Origin: Clonostachys chloroleuca
Taxonomy: Eukaryota; Ascomycota; Sordariomycetes; Hypocreales; Bionectriaceae
Direction: 5' to 3'
DNA length: 64,000 bases
NCBI GenBank assembly: GCA_037952775.1
Contig: JBANAY010000003.1
Coordinates: forward strand, 9,176,001 to 9,240,000
The notes beneath the pieces are model-generated. The model saw only the letters and a list, made by a program, of their open reading frames with translations. It was not told where the DNA came from and made no database searches. Below, in pieces: positions 24,901 to 37,500 of the stretch; position 1 is the stretch's first letter; each line of letters begins with the position of its first letter. The translations under genes were made by a program, and so were the position numbers.

Positions 24901-27900
24901 AATCCCTTTATACTTAAGTATATAGAAAATAGATATTATTATATTTATTAGTTCTATATATATACTGAGATATAAGAGTACTAATACCTATATCTAAAAC
25001 CTGAAGAGGAGATATTAGTTAGTATATAATTATAGCTAACTTTATACAGCTCTCTATATATACTGCCTCCTAGGGTAAGAAACTATAACTCTCTGTACCT
25101 ATCTTTTATTATTATATTTATTACTAATTAGATAATAGTCTTAGAGCCCAGTATATTGCAGCTGGTCTAGAGGGGTATCTAGTTAATCTGTATAGTACTA
25201 TATATACTCGAGCCGCCTGAGGAAAAGGGGTATATACTCCTAACTATCCGGCTTTTAGCTATCCTTATTATAGACCTCCTTATATTTCTCTCCGAAAGGA
25301 TTATAGGCTAATGAATAGTAATACCTGCTTAGGTAGCTTATCTAATATTATATACTGTTAGGAACAGCAGCCAGGATATATTATCCTGCTGATCCCTTTT
25401 TATACTATAGGCGAGGGGGTATTATCTTTATATATATACAGGTAACTCGCCTGTACCCCTTAAGATATTAGCTCTTGCTAGATAGTAGCTGCCGAGAGGG
25501 TATAGGTATAGGAGAGAGATAGTTAGCTCGGCTTACTATAACTAGTTATATACAGAAGAGACTAGCTACAGGTTATACCCTGGGATCAGATTTAGTAAGC
25601 AGTCTCTCCATTCTCCTTAGCACCTGCTCCTCTACTATATTCTGCTCGAGCATTCCCTCTCTCTCGCTAGGCTGTATTATCAGCTACTTCCATTATAGTC
25701 CTAAACTAGATTATACCCCTAATCCCCCTCCCCCTTGATATTCCTTTATATATATATTTAACTAAGGACTCTCCTTAGTAGAAGAGCACTCTAGGAACTA
25801 TATCAGGATATATATAATAGCTATAGGGTCCCCTTTATAGGATTAATATATATTAATAATTTCTCTATACTAAGCCTTCTACTCTATACCTATAAATTAT
25901 TTATATATAAAGTAAATAAAGATAATATAGATAACCTGAACCTTAATACTTCTATTAATTTCTTAGTACTACTATAGATATACTTCTATCGCCTTAGTAA
26001 TTAGCCCTTCTAAGTCTCTTAAGATATCCGGATAGCTAATCCTGAATACTTATCCTATATTTACTTATTAACTATACCTATTTAGATATACTTCTTTATA
26101 TACCTGTAATTACTGCTTACTATAAGTATAATAAAACTAGCTATCTGAATACTAATTAGTAATATGCCCGGGGAAATATATTCTTAGCTATTTATATATA
26201 GTAACCCTGAGTTATTATAGAGGCTGTAAGCAGCTAACTCGAGCTCTGAGTCTCTATCTATATAGGAAGCTGGATATAGACTTACCGGAAGGCAATAGCT
26301 TATAGTTACTATAAATATATTAAAAAGCAATTAAGGCTATACTACGCTTATAAGGAAACCAGTCAGTAAAAGTATAAGAACAACTGCAGATACTAGTATA
26401 ACTAGTAAGCCCAGAACTAATAAGTAGTCTGCTATCCTCTTCTTAGATAATATTACTTAGAAGGTAATAAATAAAACCCTAATAGAAGTAACTTATAAGG
26501 TAAAGGTTATTATATAAGTAAGCTTAAGGGGTATTAGTATATTAGGTATTATTATTAAAATAGCAGTAAGGATAACTTTAATATATTCCAGAATAAGGAG
26601 CTATTTCTACTACCCTTTTTTATTAATTATAATTATAAATATATAAATAATAGTAATAGCCTATACTTATCTTATTAGAATAAGTTTTAAGCTTATAGGG
26701 GAGATTATAGTAAACCTAAAGTAAGGTAACTCCCTATAGGGAGATAATTATAATTATAATATATATAGAGCTTAAAAGTACTTATAGTAGTCTTACTTAT
26801 TGGCTATACTTAAGAGAGAAGAGGATCAGAGCTACTAGCTCTAATATAATCTATCCCTTAATTAAATATATAAACTATATCTCCTGTAACTATAGCTGAT
26901 AAAACTTAAGGGAGATAAAAAGACAGATATAAACTAATAAGAGGCTGGTTATTAAATAAGTATTAGTAACCTAATATTAAGGGATATAGTCTATAGTTTA
27001 ATAAATATAATTAACTGTAAGTAGAGAATATTAAAAAGTATATTTAAGGTTTAGTTAGAATTAGTATAGAAGTATAATAAAAGGGGAACTAGCTCTATTT
27101 ATACTTATAACTTAAATCTGCCCCAGGAGTTAACTCTACTATATCGAACAGTATATAATTAATAAGCTAAGTAAACTAATATAATAATACCTGGGTGCCT
27201 CTACCCTATTATACTTGCTAATCTTAGGTTTAGGAATAATATTAGTAACTGCTATAGGCTGCTACAGTTTCCCGAAGGATAAAGCTATATATGCTTAAGC
27301 CCTCTGGATATTAAGAGCTCTTATTAGATCTTATAAGATAGATCTATAGCTAATCTTAGGGGAAAATAAGTATAGTATAGCCTAGTTTGATAGTATACTA
27401 AATATAGTAGGGACTAATAGCTTTAAAATCTTCTTATCTTGATAATATTTGAATATAGTAAGAATTAGTAAAGTACTTCCTTGGTTCTGTTTTATCGCCT
27501 CAGCCTAACCCTGTCTGGTGCCCTTTTCTATTGCTTGTTTCTTGATCTTCTTTTCCTTATAAAGATTATCTACCTACTGATTATAGTGTTTTACTGTATT
27601 AGCCGGGGAATTCTAATATTACTAGAGATATACTATAACCTCCGCTGTACTGAATATAGACTCCGGTATCTTTACTATAAATAACTTTACTATTTCCTTA
27701 ATCTCTTTATTCTCTACCTACCTCTTTATTTTTTTATTATAATCTCTTTATTAATTAATATTTCTATAATTAAGTTCGGGTTATTTAAATATAAAGTAAT
27801 AGATCTTATTAGTAATACTTTTATTAATAAGCTAGAACTTAATCTTTAAATCTACTTAACCAGGCTGAGTAAGGGTATTATCTAATTTTTCAGGATAATT

Positions 27901-29685
27901 AGTTATTATAATCAGAATTTAATTATTCTAGGAGAAAACCCTATTAAGGATATTCAAAAGACTTAAAAGGGTTACCCCTTTCTTCAGTAACCTTATTTCA
28001 AGATTGCTATCTGAATTATCAGTGTTAGAGTCCCTAGACTATATAGCTCCTGTGGTATTAATATCCTCTAATAATATAATATATTTATCTGGAAGTATAC
28101 TAAATAGGTTATTTAGCTTTTTATTATTTATACTAGGGATACTGATAATATAGATATCTATATCTAAGGTACCGGCAATAGATAGACTGAAGCTTATCTT
28201 TCTGGTTCCAGAAGGTCTATATAGAAGATATCCTTATTTATAGGGGATTAAGTAATTAGTATACTGGATCTTAGTATCTGGGTTAAGGAATTTATTAATA
28301 TTATTAATAAGTTAACCCTTTTACTCTTTATCAAGTATAATAGTTATAAGAGGCTAAGTATTTACTGCTTTTTCTTTTTTCTAGTAATTTTTATAATATA
28401 AATAGATAGTTATCTTATTCTTTAATCTATTAAGATATTTATATTAGCAGTCTTCTATAAGATATTTTAGGATTTATAAAGATTATCTAATATAAGTAAT
28501 AGAGATCTATTCCTCCTTGTAAAAGCTAATATCTATCTAGGTGGTTCTATATAAAAGTAAGTACCTCCTGTACTAGAAGTAGAAAGCCCTTTTCTATAGG
28601 GTATACTAGAGCAGCTTTTTAGTATAGGTATTATAAGTTCTTTATTTCTTATTAACTTTAGTATAAATAGAATAAGCAGTATCCTCTAATCTATAAGCTA
28701 AGACCTATACTTAAACTATATTATATATTTTATTATAGTATTTAATCCGGAGAGTTAATACTTATAGAGATAAGCCTGGGTCCTGTAATTATATTCCTTA
28801 TAACTTACTAAAGTAATTAATAAACTAATCTATAAATTGAAATATATATAGTTTTAATAATATAGCTAGTATAAAGAGGTATATTAGCTAGGTAAAACCA
28901 GATATATTACTATTTAGAACCTGACTGGTAGTATTAGTAATATTTAAGAAACTAGGAAGGAAGAGGTCTAAAATAGATATTAGCTGGGATAGTAGCTCTT
29001 AGATAAGAGGCGGGCTGGTGTTGCTAAGGAGTGTTATAATTATATAATAGAGGCTATACTAATAAAAGGAAGGAGATAATAGTAATATAGATTAAATATA
29101 AAGAAACTAAAGTAGATCTTATAAAGCTTTAGCTTATAACTTAATTCTTAGAAGGGTAGACTTATATTAGAACAAATATAATCTTCTCTTATAGAAATCC
29201 TGCCTTCTTATAGTTCTCTTACTTATATATTATATCCCTATCTCTAATTTAACCTTCTGTTATTAGATTTAGTCTAATAAAGTCTAATAAGATATTACTA
29301 TTAATTACCTACTACTTATAAGTATTATTAGATATTAATTAACTAGGATATATATTAATGCTCAGTTTAGTAATACTATTATAGAGATTATATCTAATAT
29401 AGCCTAACTACTGTATAGCTAATATAAGTATCTCTCTTAGTAATAAACTGTTAGCCCTTGTTATATTTAACTATAGGAACTATCTATAGTAAATCTACCT
29501 AGCTTAGGCTATTTTAGATAATTTATTAGCTATAGTTACTATATAAGTCTAATATAAACTCTGGGCGGATAAAATATCTAATAGGCTACTAGTTAGTTAA
29601 TCTTAGTATTATATAGCTAGACTAGATATATGGCTGGATAAATTGAAAATACTGCTGATTTATGGATAAAGACCAGATAGTTATA
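21901..29685. other. Long unassigned RIP-degraded region
   Basis: I could not name a gene in these 7.8 kb. Observations: 22230-22500 is the duplicated kinase flank. 23390-23575 is a C/T-rich strand with many CTCGC and CCTTG(C) steps and several surviving CpGs. A plus-strand frame at about 23700-24110 reads with few stops. 24970-25260 reads plausibly on the plus strand (LQLVQRGIQLIQIVLYILEPPEEKG). A 67-codon frame at 27481-27684 is open, hydrophobic and starts at TTG, so it is not a credible gene by itself. Several decayed accessory genes are likely. Confidence 0.3.
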
Positions 29686-29857
29686 TCTGCTCTGTGCTCT
29701 ATACTCTGTACTCTGTGCTCTGTACTCTGTACTCTGTGCTCTGTGCTCTGTACTCTGTACTCTGTGCTCTATACTCTGTACTCTGTGCTCTGTACTCTGT
29801 GCTCTATACTCTGTACTCTCTACTCTCTGCTCCCTGCTCTATATACTGTGCTCTGTA
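29686..29857. repeat. 7-bp tandem array (CTCTGTA/CTCTGTG)
   Basis: About 24 contiguous heptamers CTCTGTR with a few CTCTATA and CTCTCTA variants. Two frames remain open through it as LCTLCSV/LYSVLCA repeats, which are artefacts of the array. A related CTCTGCT array lies at 33170-33235. The unit is not the fungal telomere repeat TTAGGG. Confidence 0.92.
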
Positions 29858-31429
29858 TTTTAATACCCTTATAATTCTGAAAGTATCTGGAGATAAGCTG
29901 AGTTACTATAAATAATTAGAGGTATATAAAATTTTCCTCTTATATAGGTTATCCCTCAGTTAGTACTTATAGAATACTCTGTAGCAGAATAGACTCTCCT
30001 TTTATCTATCTCCTTATATATATCTCCCTTCTTATTAGCAAGAGAAAGATCTATAGCAGAGAAATAGACTAGATCTTTAAATAGCTAGATTTTTTTTAAA
30101 TAGATATAGTACTATCTAATATATATTTCAGAGCTTATTACTTTTATCCCCCTTACTATAATAGTTTAAAACCTAAGGAGCTTGAGGGAGTGGTTTTATT
30201 AGTTAGTAAGTATATATAAAGGATATATCTTTAAAGAATTTCTAACTATATACTATAGCGCTCTAATCTGGTACTATAATTCTTTACTATTATATTATAT
30301 AATATATCTAAAAAAAAAAAAAAAATTCTAAGGGGTTTCAGTTTAGGTATAAAATATATTCTCCTTTATAGGCTCCCTAACCTATTATTTTTAAGTAGTC
30401 TTTTAAGTACCTTTAGGTCTATAGCTTTAGTATTATAGGTAATAATATTACCTTATTAATTAAAGAAAAGGGTTATTAGTTACTTAAAGACCTAGATATT
30501 AGGGTATATACTAACTAGTTTTTAAAACCCTATATTAATACTTAGAGTATTAAGGCTCTAAAGCTAGTAAAGATATATATCCTTGATAATAAGGTAAAGA
30601 AGGTTCTTTACCTAATATATTCTGAGCTGATAATAAGGAGTAAAATAAGGATATTATTAATATAATCTTTAATAAGCCTGTAATAGTCTTCTATAGAGGG
30701 TTTAGCTAGATAAAATAGGTCTACTGCTTTTGAAATAATATACTTTTCCTAATTATACCTAATATATTAATAATAGTCTTTAGTTTCTATTCTACTATTT
30801 TAAAAATTCTGCTTTATAAATTTTTATATTTTTATCTACAAGGTATAATAAATACCCTGAATAATATACTTAGAATACCTAATAAAATACTTGAGTGCTT
30901 AATAGCTATAGGGGAGGTCTAAGTAAGAGAAGAGAGCTTTAAATAAGGCAGCTAGTATATAGTATATTAATAAGGACTTAGTATAGTTTCTTATAATATT
31001 ATAGTATTATATTAGATAGCTGAATTAGTTAGAAGGTATTATAAGGTAAAACAGCCTTCTTAGGGATTATAGAAATTTATAAAGTAAGGAATTATAATTA
31101 GGTTAAGATAGATTTACTGAGAACTGAAGAGTATATTAATATTATAGAGATAATAAAGGTAAAGAATAAGATTCTCTGTATAAACTTTTAATAGCTAGAA
31201 TCCGCTTAGATAGTTAATTCTAGGAATCCTAAGGAATAATATTATATTTTATCTATTCTCTTAGGCGATATTTCTATTAATAGATATATAAGGTAGATAT
31301 TAACTTAAGTTACTAACTGCTCTATTACTATAAAATACTGCGAAGGGTAGAATAGCAGCTGTCTGAGAACTGGATACCTTTTATAAAGGAGAGAAATAGT
31401 ATTAGTTATAGACTGGATCAGTAGATAAA
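29858..31429. other. Unassigned stretch with poly(A) run and plus-strand coding trace
   Basis: A run of about 16 A lies at 30310-30325. From about 30490 to 31200 the plus strand reads with few stops (ALKLVKIYILDNKVKKVLYLIYSELI, written here in shortened form, and LARQNRSTAFEIIYFS), which suggests a decayed gene of unknown family. Confidence 0.3.
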
Positions 31430-31864
31430 TATTAATTAGCAGTATATAAGCAGTTCTTGATATAATTAGGAATAGTAGACCAGTTAATTATTAATAAAGT
31501 TATAAAGGCGGAATACTTAGGAAGGCTTTAATTAATAGATAGATTAGCTATTAATAAAGCTGGGAAGGTAGGAGCCTTAAGAAGGTCAGGGTTAATAAAC
31601 AGGTTAATTATAAAAGAAGCTATAAAAGCAGGATACTTAGGAAAGCTTTAATTAAAAGGTAGATTGCTTATTAATAAAGCTAGGAATATTAGGACCTTAA
31701 GAAGGCTTAGATTAATAGGCGTATTAGTTATTAATATAGCTATAAAGATGGGATTTTTAAAAAGGTTATAATTAATAGACTAACTGATTATTGATAAAGG
31801 TATAAAGATAGAGTTCCTAAGAAGGCTAGGGTTAATAGACTGGCTGACTATAGGTAATATAGCT
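31430..31864 (-). repeat. 60-bp tandem array coding for 20-residue repeats
   Basis: Seven units of exactly 60 bp, anchored by GGAATACTTAGGAAGGCTTTA-like steps at 31510, 31571, 31631, 31691, 31751 and 31811. The minus strand reads as 20-residue repeats of the form INPDLLKAPTFPALLIANLS and INQSLPKYSAFITLLIINWS with only rare stops. A period that is a multiple of three and conserved residues (IN, LPK, F, LLI.N) suggest the C-terminal part of a real repeat protein, possibly continuous with the minus-strand trace at 32000-32640. Confidence 0.75.
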
Positions 31865-33399
31865 GGTAATAATTATTAAGATAAAATCCTGAGTTATATA
31901 TCTATAACTTACTGAATTTATTGAGTTTTAAGTTTCCTGTTAAAATTATATATTATCTCGGACTAGTAGTTTAGATCTTCTTACTACTAGCTCTATAGTT
32001 CTTTTTACAGTTGCTTTCTACCCTTTCTATATAATACTAATTAATTATTAAGTATTATACTAGCTCCTTTATTTAATAAATATTATTATTTAAGTGCTTT
32101 AATTATAATATCTGATATAGTATTAATATTCTTTCTATACTTTTATAAATAGGTTAAATAAGTTTAGACTTTAGTTATTTTGTTATTATATATAGGGTAT
32201 AGGACAGTATAATTAATATCTATTAATTTATTATTTATAAAAGCTAGATATAGTTTGGGGTAAGGGATATAATTATATTTAGGCTAATATTGCTCTAGAT
32301 TATTATACTGATTAAATTTTATAGAATACTCAGGGTAAGGTAGGAGGATACTTTTATCAGATTCTTTCTTAACTCTTAAGCCTGGAGTAATAGAAAGCCT
32401 TGAAGCTTTATTATTATCTGAGGTATTAGTAGTATAATACTGGGCTATAAGCCTTAAAATGCAGCTCTAGGGATTATTAATAATTAGTTATTTAGTAGAT
32501 ATAGCTATATTATACCTTAAACTCCTCTATTAAGTATTCTATATCCTTAGAAAAATTAAGGAAAGCTTAATAGCTTTATTCTTAAGCTATTTCTATTATA
32601 GAATAGTAATATTAGAAAGTAAGTTAGTCTAAGATATAAGTAAGTTTACTTTAAACTTAGGTATATTAAGTTTAGCTACTATTTATATATATAGAACAGC
32701 TTAATAGGGTCTGATAAATAGCTAAAGTAATATTTAATATCCTACTAGAGATTATCTAATACTAGCTATATATATCTCTTCTTTACTATAATTTATTTTT
32801 ATAATACTTCTACTTAGCTTAGTATTTAGTTCTATCTCTATAGGTATATACCTATATAAGTGATCTGGAAATTTTACCCTTTTTACCTTAGTTGCTATTA
32901 CTTACCTTAAATATAGAACTCTATATTAACTTACCTCTTTAGGTATAGCGGACTATTTGATATATAATAGTATAGGAAAAAAGGGAGGTTTTAATTATAC
33001 TAACTGTAATAGGGATAGGATTAGGAAGCTATAGTAGTAATATCTTGCCTACTTATTAAAAACTAAGATATTTTTAACCCCTTGCTTTTAGTAGTTCCTA
33101 AGCTACTATAATCTCTGTCTATATTATATATTTCTGAATTCTATAGTCTGTAGTAGAGTATATAGTCTATACTCTCTGCTCCTTAGCTCCTCTACTCTCT
33201 GCTCTCTGCTCTCTGCTCCTTACTCTCTACCCTGTTTAGTATAGGCTTAGGAGGATATATAGACCTACTAATAATATATACTATATGAGCTGTAATTAAT
33301 TATTTAGCTAATACTACTAGAAATATATATATATAGGGTTAAACTTTAAATCTTATTATATCTGGGCTAGTTATAAAAACTCTATAGTAGTATTAAGCA
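31865..33399 (-). other. Minus-strand coding trace of unknown family; CT-rich array
   Basis: From about 32640 down to 32000 the minus strand reads with few stops, for example NTSDNNKASRLSITPGLRVK, PYPEYSIKFNQYNNLEQYQP and TKVQTYLTYL. No family was recognised. It lies between kinase 3 and the 60-bp array on the same strand. A small CTCTGCT/CTCCT array occupies 33170-33235. Confidence 0.35.
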
Positions 33400-34250
33400 G
33401 ACTATAAGTAAAATAATTAGTTAATTAAGAATCTGTAAATAAGTACTCTTTAATTAGTTTAAGTATATTCAGATTATACTTAATATAAGTAATATCTGGA
33501 AAAAGGCTGTTCTAATTTATTATACTAGCCTTAGGGCCTATAAGTTTACCCTTAGATTAATAAGAATTAAAGTTAATAAGAATAGTACTACTATCTTTAC
33601 TATTTACTATAATATTAGAGAGATTAATATCCCTATAGATAAGATTCAGAGAATATAGATATATAACTCCCCTTTTTATATCCTCTATAATAGCCTGCTT
33701 TTTATTATAATCTAATAATTAATCCCTTAGTAATATTACTAATATTTATTTATATTGCTTTAAATATAGTTCTTTAATCTAACTATTAATAACTGTATAC
33801 CTATAGTAGATACTGATATTAGGATATAGTACCTGCTGTAACTGCTTATATACTTGGGCTTCCTATAGTTATAGCTTATAAAAGGACTATTATATAGTGA
33901 AAGAATAGTGGCTATATATAAGGAGATTTAGTTCTTTAATAAAAATACTCTTTAGATTAAGAGGAAAGTCTGGTACTATTATTAGATTAGTTGGAAATAG
34001 TATCTAAAAATATAATATTAGTATAGCTGTTAGAGGTATCTGGGTTAGATTAATATCTCCTTTGTATTATAGGTTTTATTTAAAAAAGTATTAATTACCC
34101 TTATACAGGATAACTATTCTGTAGTTGAATTCTAGTTTATTAGTCTTTATCTAGACTGGCTAATAAGCCAGGATTTTAAAAGAGTTCCTGGAGGTAGTAT
34201 CTATAGTAAATAGTAATAAATTATCTATAAGAATTATCTACTAATACTAT
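33400..34250 (-). pseudogene. Protein-kinase-like gene 3, RIP-killed
   Basis: The minus strand at about 33560-33685 reads GVIYLYSLNLIYRDINLSNI followed by IVNSKDSSTILINFNSY. With His lost to Tyr and Asp to Asn by RIP, this is the H.D....N catalytic loop and a DFN/DFD metal-binding motif of a eukaryotic-type kinase. Downstream are SKGKLIGPKAS, SLFPDITYIKYNLNILKLIK and EYLF, matching the activation segment and later helices of fungal kinases of this sort. The N-lobe (33750-34250) is readable only in pieces. Gene 1 is clearly different in sequence, so the window held at least two kinase families. Boundaries are approximate. Confidence 0.7.
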
Positions 34251-34336
34251 TATACTTTTACTCAAGTCTTATCTATTCTACTATAACTTACTGCTTAACT
34301 ATCTGAATATTAGTAATTAAGCTATACTATATTTCC
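34251..34336. other. Short spacer before the 13-bp array
   Basis: No feature seen; probably the 5' flank of kinase 3. Confidence 0.3.
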
Positions 34337-34545
34337 CTATTATAGTTTACTATTATAGTCTACTATTATAGTCTACTATTATAGTCTACTATTATAGTTT
34401 ACTATTATAGTTTACTATTATAGTTTATTATTATAGTCTACTATTATAGTTTATTATTATAGTTTACTATTATAGTCTATTATTATAGTCTACTATTATA
34501 GTCTACTATTATAGTCTACTATTATAATCTACTATTATAGTTTGC
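34337..34545. repeat. 13-bp tandem array
   Basis: About 16 contiguous units of CTATTATAGTCTA, with C/T variants at one or two positions. Some of the T forms could be RIP changes within the array. Confidence 0.9.
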
Positions 34546-37500
34546 TGTTTAGTTAGTATACTCTGTATTTTATAATAATAAAAAGGTAAAATACTATATA
34601 GAATAACTGAAATCCTCTTAAGTATCTCCTTTTATTTTATACTTCTATACTATAAAGCAGATAAATAAAATAACTAATTAATTATTTAATTATCTATACC
34701 CTTATATTTAATATAGCTTTTAAGGAACTAACTAAGTATAAACTTATTAATTCTTATAACTAGATTATAAAGTGCTGAGCTAATAGCTCTATTTATAGGG
34801 TCAGAATTATTAATTATAGTAATACTAAGTATAAATACTCTGACTCCTATATTACAGATAGTACCTATATATCCTCTATCTTTCTACTATACCTACTAAT
34901 AAACTTATATAATAGGAGCCTAGAGTGCTTTAGAGAAAAAAGGCAGGCTAATATAATTAGTAACTGAATAGGTATAGCTAATTAAAGATATATAAGGGGG
35001 TATCTAAATATATATAATAATAGCTTATATTAGCTTAGTTTAATAAATTATTTTAAATATAAACTCAGAGTAGTACTAACTTATATAAGTAGTATATTTA
35101 ATTTACCTGCTCTTCTAATAGTTACTAGAACTCTATTTACTAACTATATATTAATACTTTATTTAGAAATAGAAGAGGTTACTATAGATAAAGCCCCCCT
35201 ATATATTAAACTCCTCCTATAATACCTTAGTATATATAAATATATATCTGGGATAGAAGTATTCTAGTAGGAAACCTAATAAGCTAGGGAAGAATTAATA
35301 CCTAATATATTCCTCGAAAGTAGTAGATTCCCTGCCTAGCTTATATATTATCTTATAAAAAGTATAACAGAGATATAGTACTATATCCCTAATAAAGCTA
35401 ACTATACTAGAGTAATCTCTAGTTTAGAGAATAAATCTATTATATCTTGATAACTAGTTATAAAATAACTTACTAGTAAAATTATACCTAAACTAATAAT
35501 TAAAATTAATAATCTAAGAATTAAAAGGATTAGACTGCTTAAAAATAGTACTATTAGTTAATCTGGGAATAAAAGATAGTATAAGTAGGGCTTTCTATTA
35601 AGTAATCTTATTCTAATATATACTAGGTACAGTAGATATTAATAGTAATCTCTTAGCTTCCCTAATAACTCACCTTAGTCTTGCTCTGACTCTTAATAAC
35701 AGATATATAGTAACTTCTAATAATATATTTATTACTAATAATATATATACTATAACTGCCTTATATATAATAACTTCTAATAACGCCTGAGCTGATATTA
35801 TATTAGTTAAAACACTAGGCTACTTTACTCAGGAGGAATATATACTAGTTAATACCTCCCTTACTACTACTATAAAACTTTTCCTCTATAACTTATTATA
35901 TATAATTAAATAAAACCCTAACCTAAGAAGTAACTATAACTTAGTAGCTACTATATTAATAATATTCGCAGATATACTATATATAAATAAGTTAGACTAC
36001 TATATAGTATTAGAGATTATAACTAATAAAGTATAATATATAGCTTAAGAATTATTTAGAATATACTTAGAAATAGTAGCTAGATTCTAATATATTTATC
36101 TTCCAGATAGTATATTTAAAATTCTATCTAACCCTATATTTACCTTATAAGGATATAGATATAATATTATTCACTCTACCTTTAGTAGTAAGGTATCTAA
36201 TATAATTATAGTAAGTTCAAAATATCAGGATAATATAAGATATATATATAATATAACTAATACTATTAGTATAATAGTCTTACTCTTGGCTGATAAGGGT
36301 ACTACTCTCTCTATATATCTTAGCTTATAGGAGGGTACTGAAATCAAGAAGAAATTATATATATAATACTAAGTAATTATAATTTAATACTAAGCTAACT
36401 CTCTTTTACCTTTCTATTCTTTCTACTAAACTAAAGCTTTATACCTTTTAGTACTATACCCTCTCTATTATACTTATTATATAATATAGTCAGTGTACTT
36501 ATATCTATTACAGAATATACCTATAAAAAGCAAGTAGTTTAGTAAATAGTCTGATCTGATCTATTAATAGTAGTTAGGGGCTTTTTAGTATTACTGAAAA
36601 ATTCTTTTACTCTTAGAGTAAGCCTTTAAAATTAAATAACTGTAAAATATATTAGTATAACCTAGCTCAGGCTAGATAGGAAAATATACTATTAGAAATA
36701 TTACTTAAAAACTTTAGAATATTCTGTATAATAAGATTAATACTTTATACTATAGAGTATAGGTAATATATAGTAGTAACCTCTACTGTATTAGATATTA
36801 ATATTAGGTATTAATTAAAAATAGCTTATTAGAGGATACTCTTTAAATCTGCTGTTATATAAGAAATAGATTTAGAGGTATTCTGTATACTTACCTTAGG
36901 ATATAGAGGAAAAATATAATTAGGTATTAATAAGGGTTAGTTAAGGCTTTATAGTCCTGGATAAGAATAATAATATACCTCCTATACTTTAAGCTAGTAT
37001 ATATTAACCCCTCTATTATATTAAGTACTATAAAAAAAATACTAGAAGTATAAGTAGGATAAGTAGGGGTATGGTAATAAGGAAAGCTAGATCTTGAATA
37101 TATAAAAATTCTGAGCTATATATAGCTAAAAATCGCTTTAGTAATAGCTGAAAAATAACTATTAGGTGAAGAGTAGAGACTTCTTAATCTTAATTTCTTC
37201 TAAAGCAGCTATTCTTCAGCTATTAGATTATACTACTAAAGAGCAGTAGTTATTAGCTAATTATAGGGTGCTCTAAATTCTTATACTGTTATTTCTTATT
37301 GGTTCAAAAGGGCCTGCAAGATTTATTATTATTCCTATACTGTAGGATATATTATACTATTTACCAGCCGGATCTGCAGTTATATTTATTAGTATAGCCT
37401 TTCCTGATCAGACTCTGAGGTTAAAGAGTTCTCTGTTATATTTAGCTGTAAGTAGGGATCTACTGGAATTAGATAATCTATTCTTTACTCTAGAGCTTAT

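Noticed and set aside
27481..27684. 67-codon hydrophobic frame as a small membrane protein
   Set aside because: It starts at TTG inside RIP-degraded sequence and has no recognisable homologue; a chance survivor is more likely.
29686..29857. Telomere-like heptamer array
   Set aside because: CTCTGTA/CTCTGTG is unlike TTAGGG and the array is internal.
29662..29915. Two overlapping open frames of 70 and 73 codons
   Set aside because: They exist only because a 7-bp array lacks stops in those frames; the products are pure Leu/Cys/Tyr/Ser repeats.
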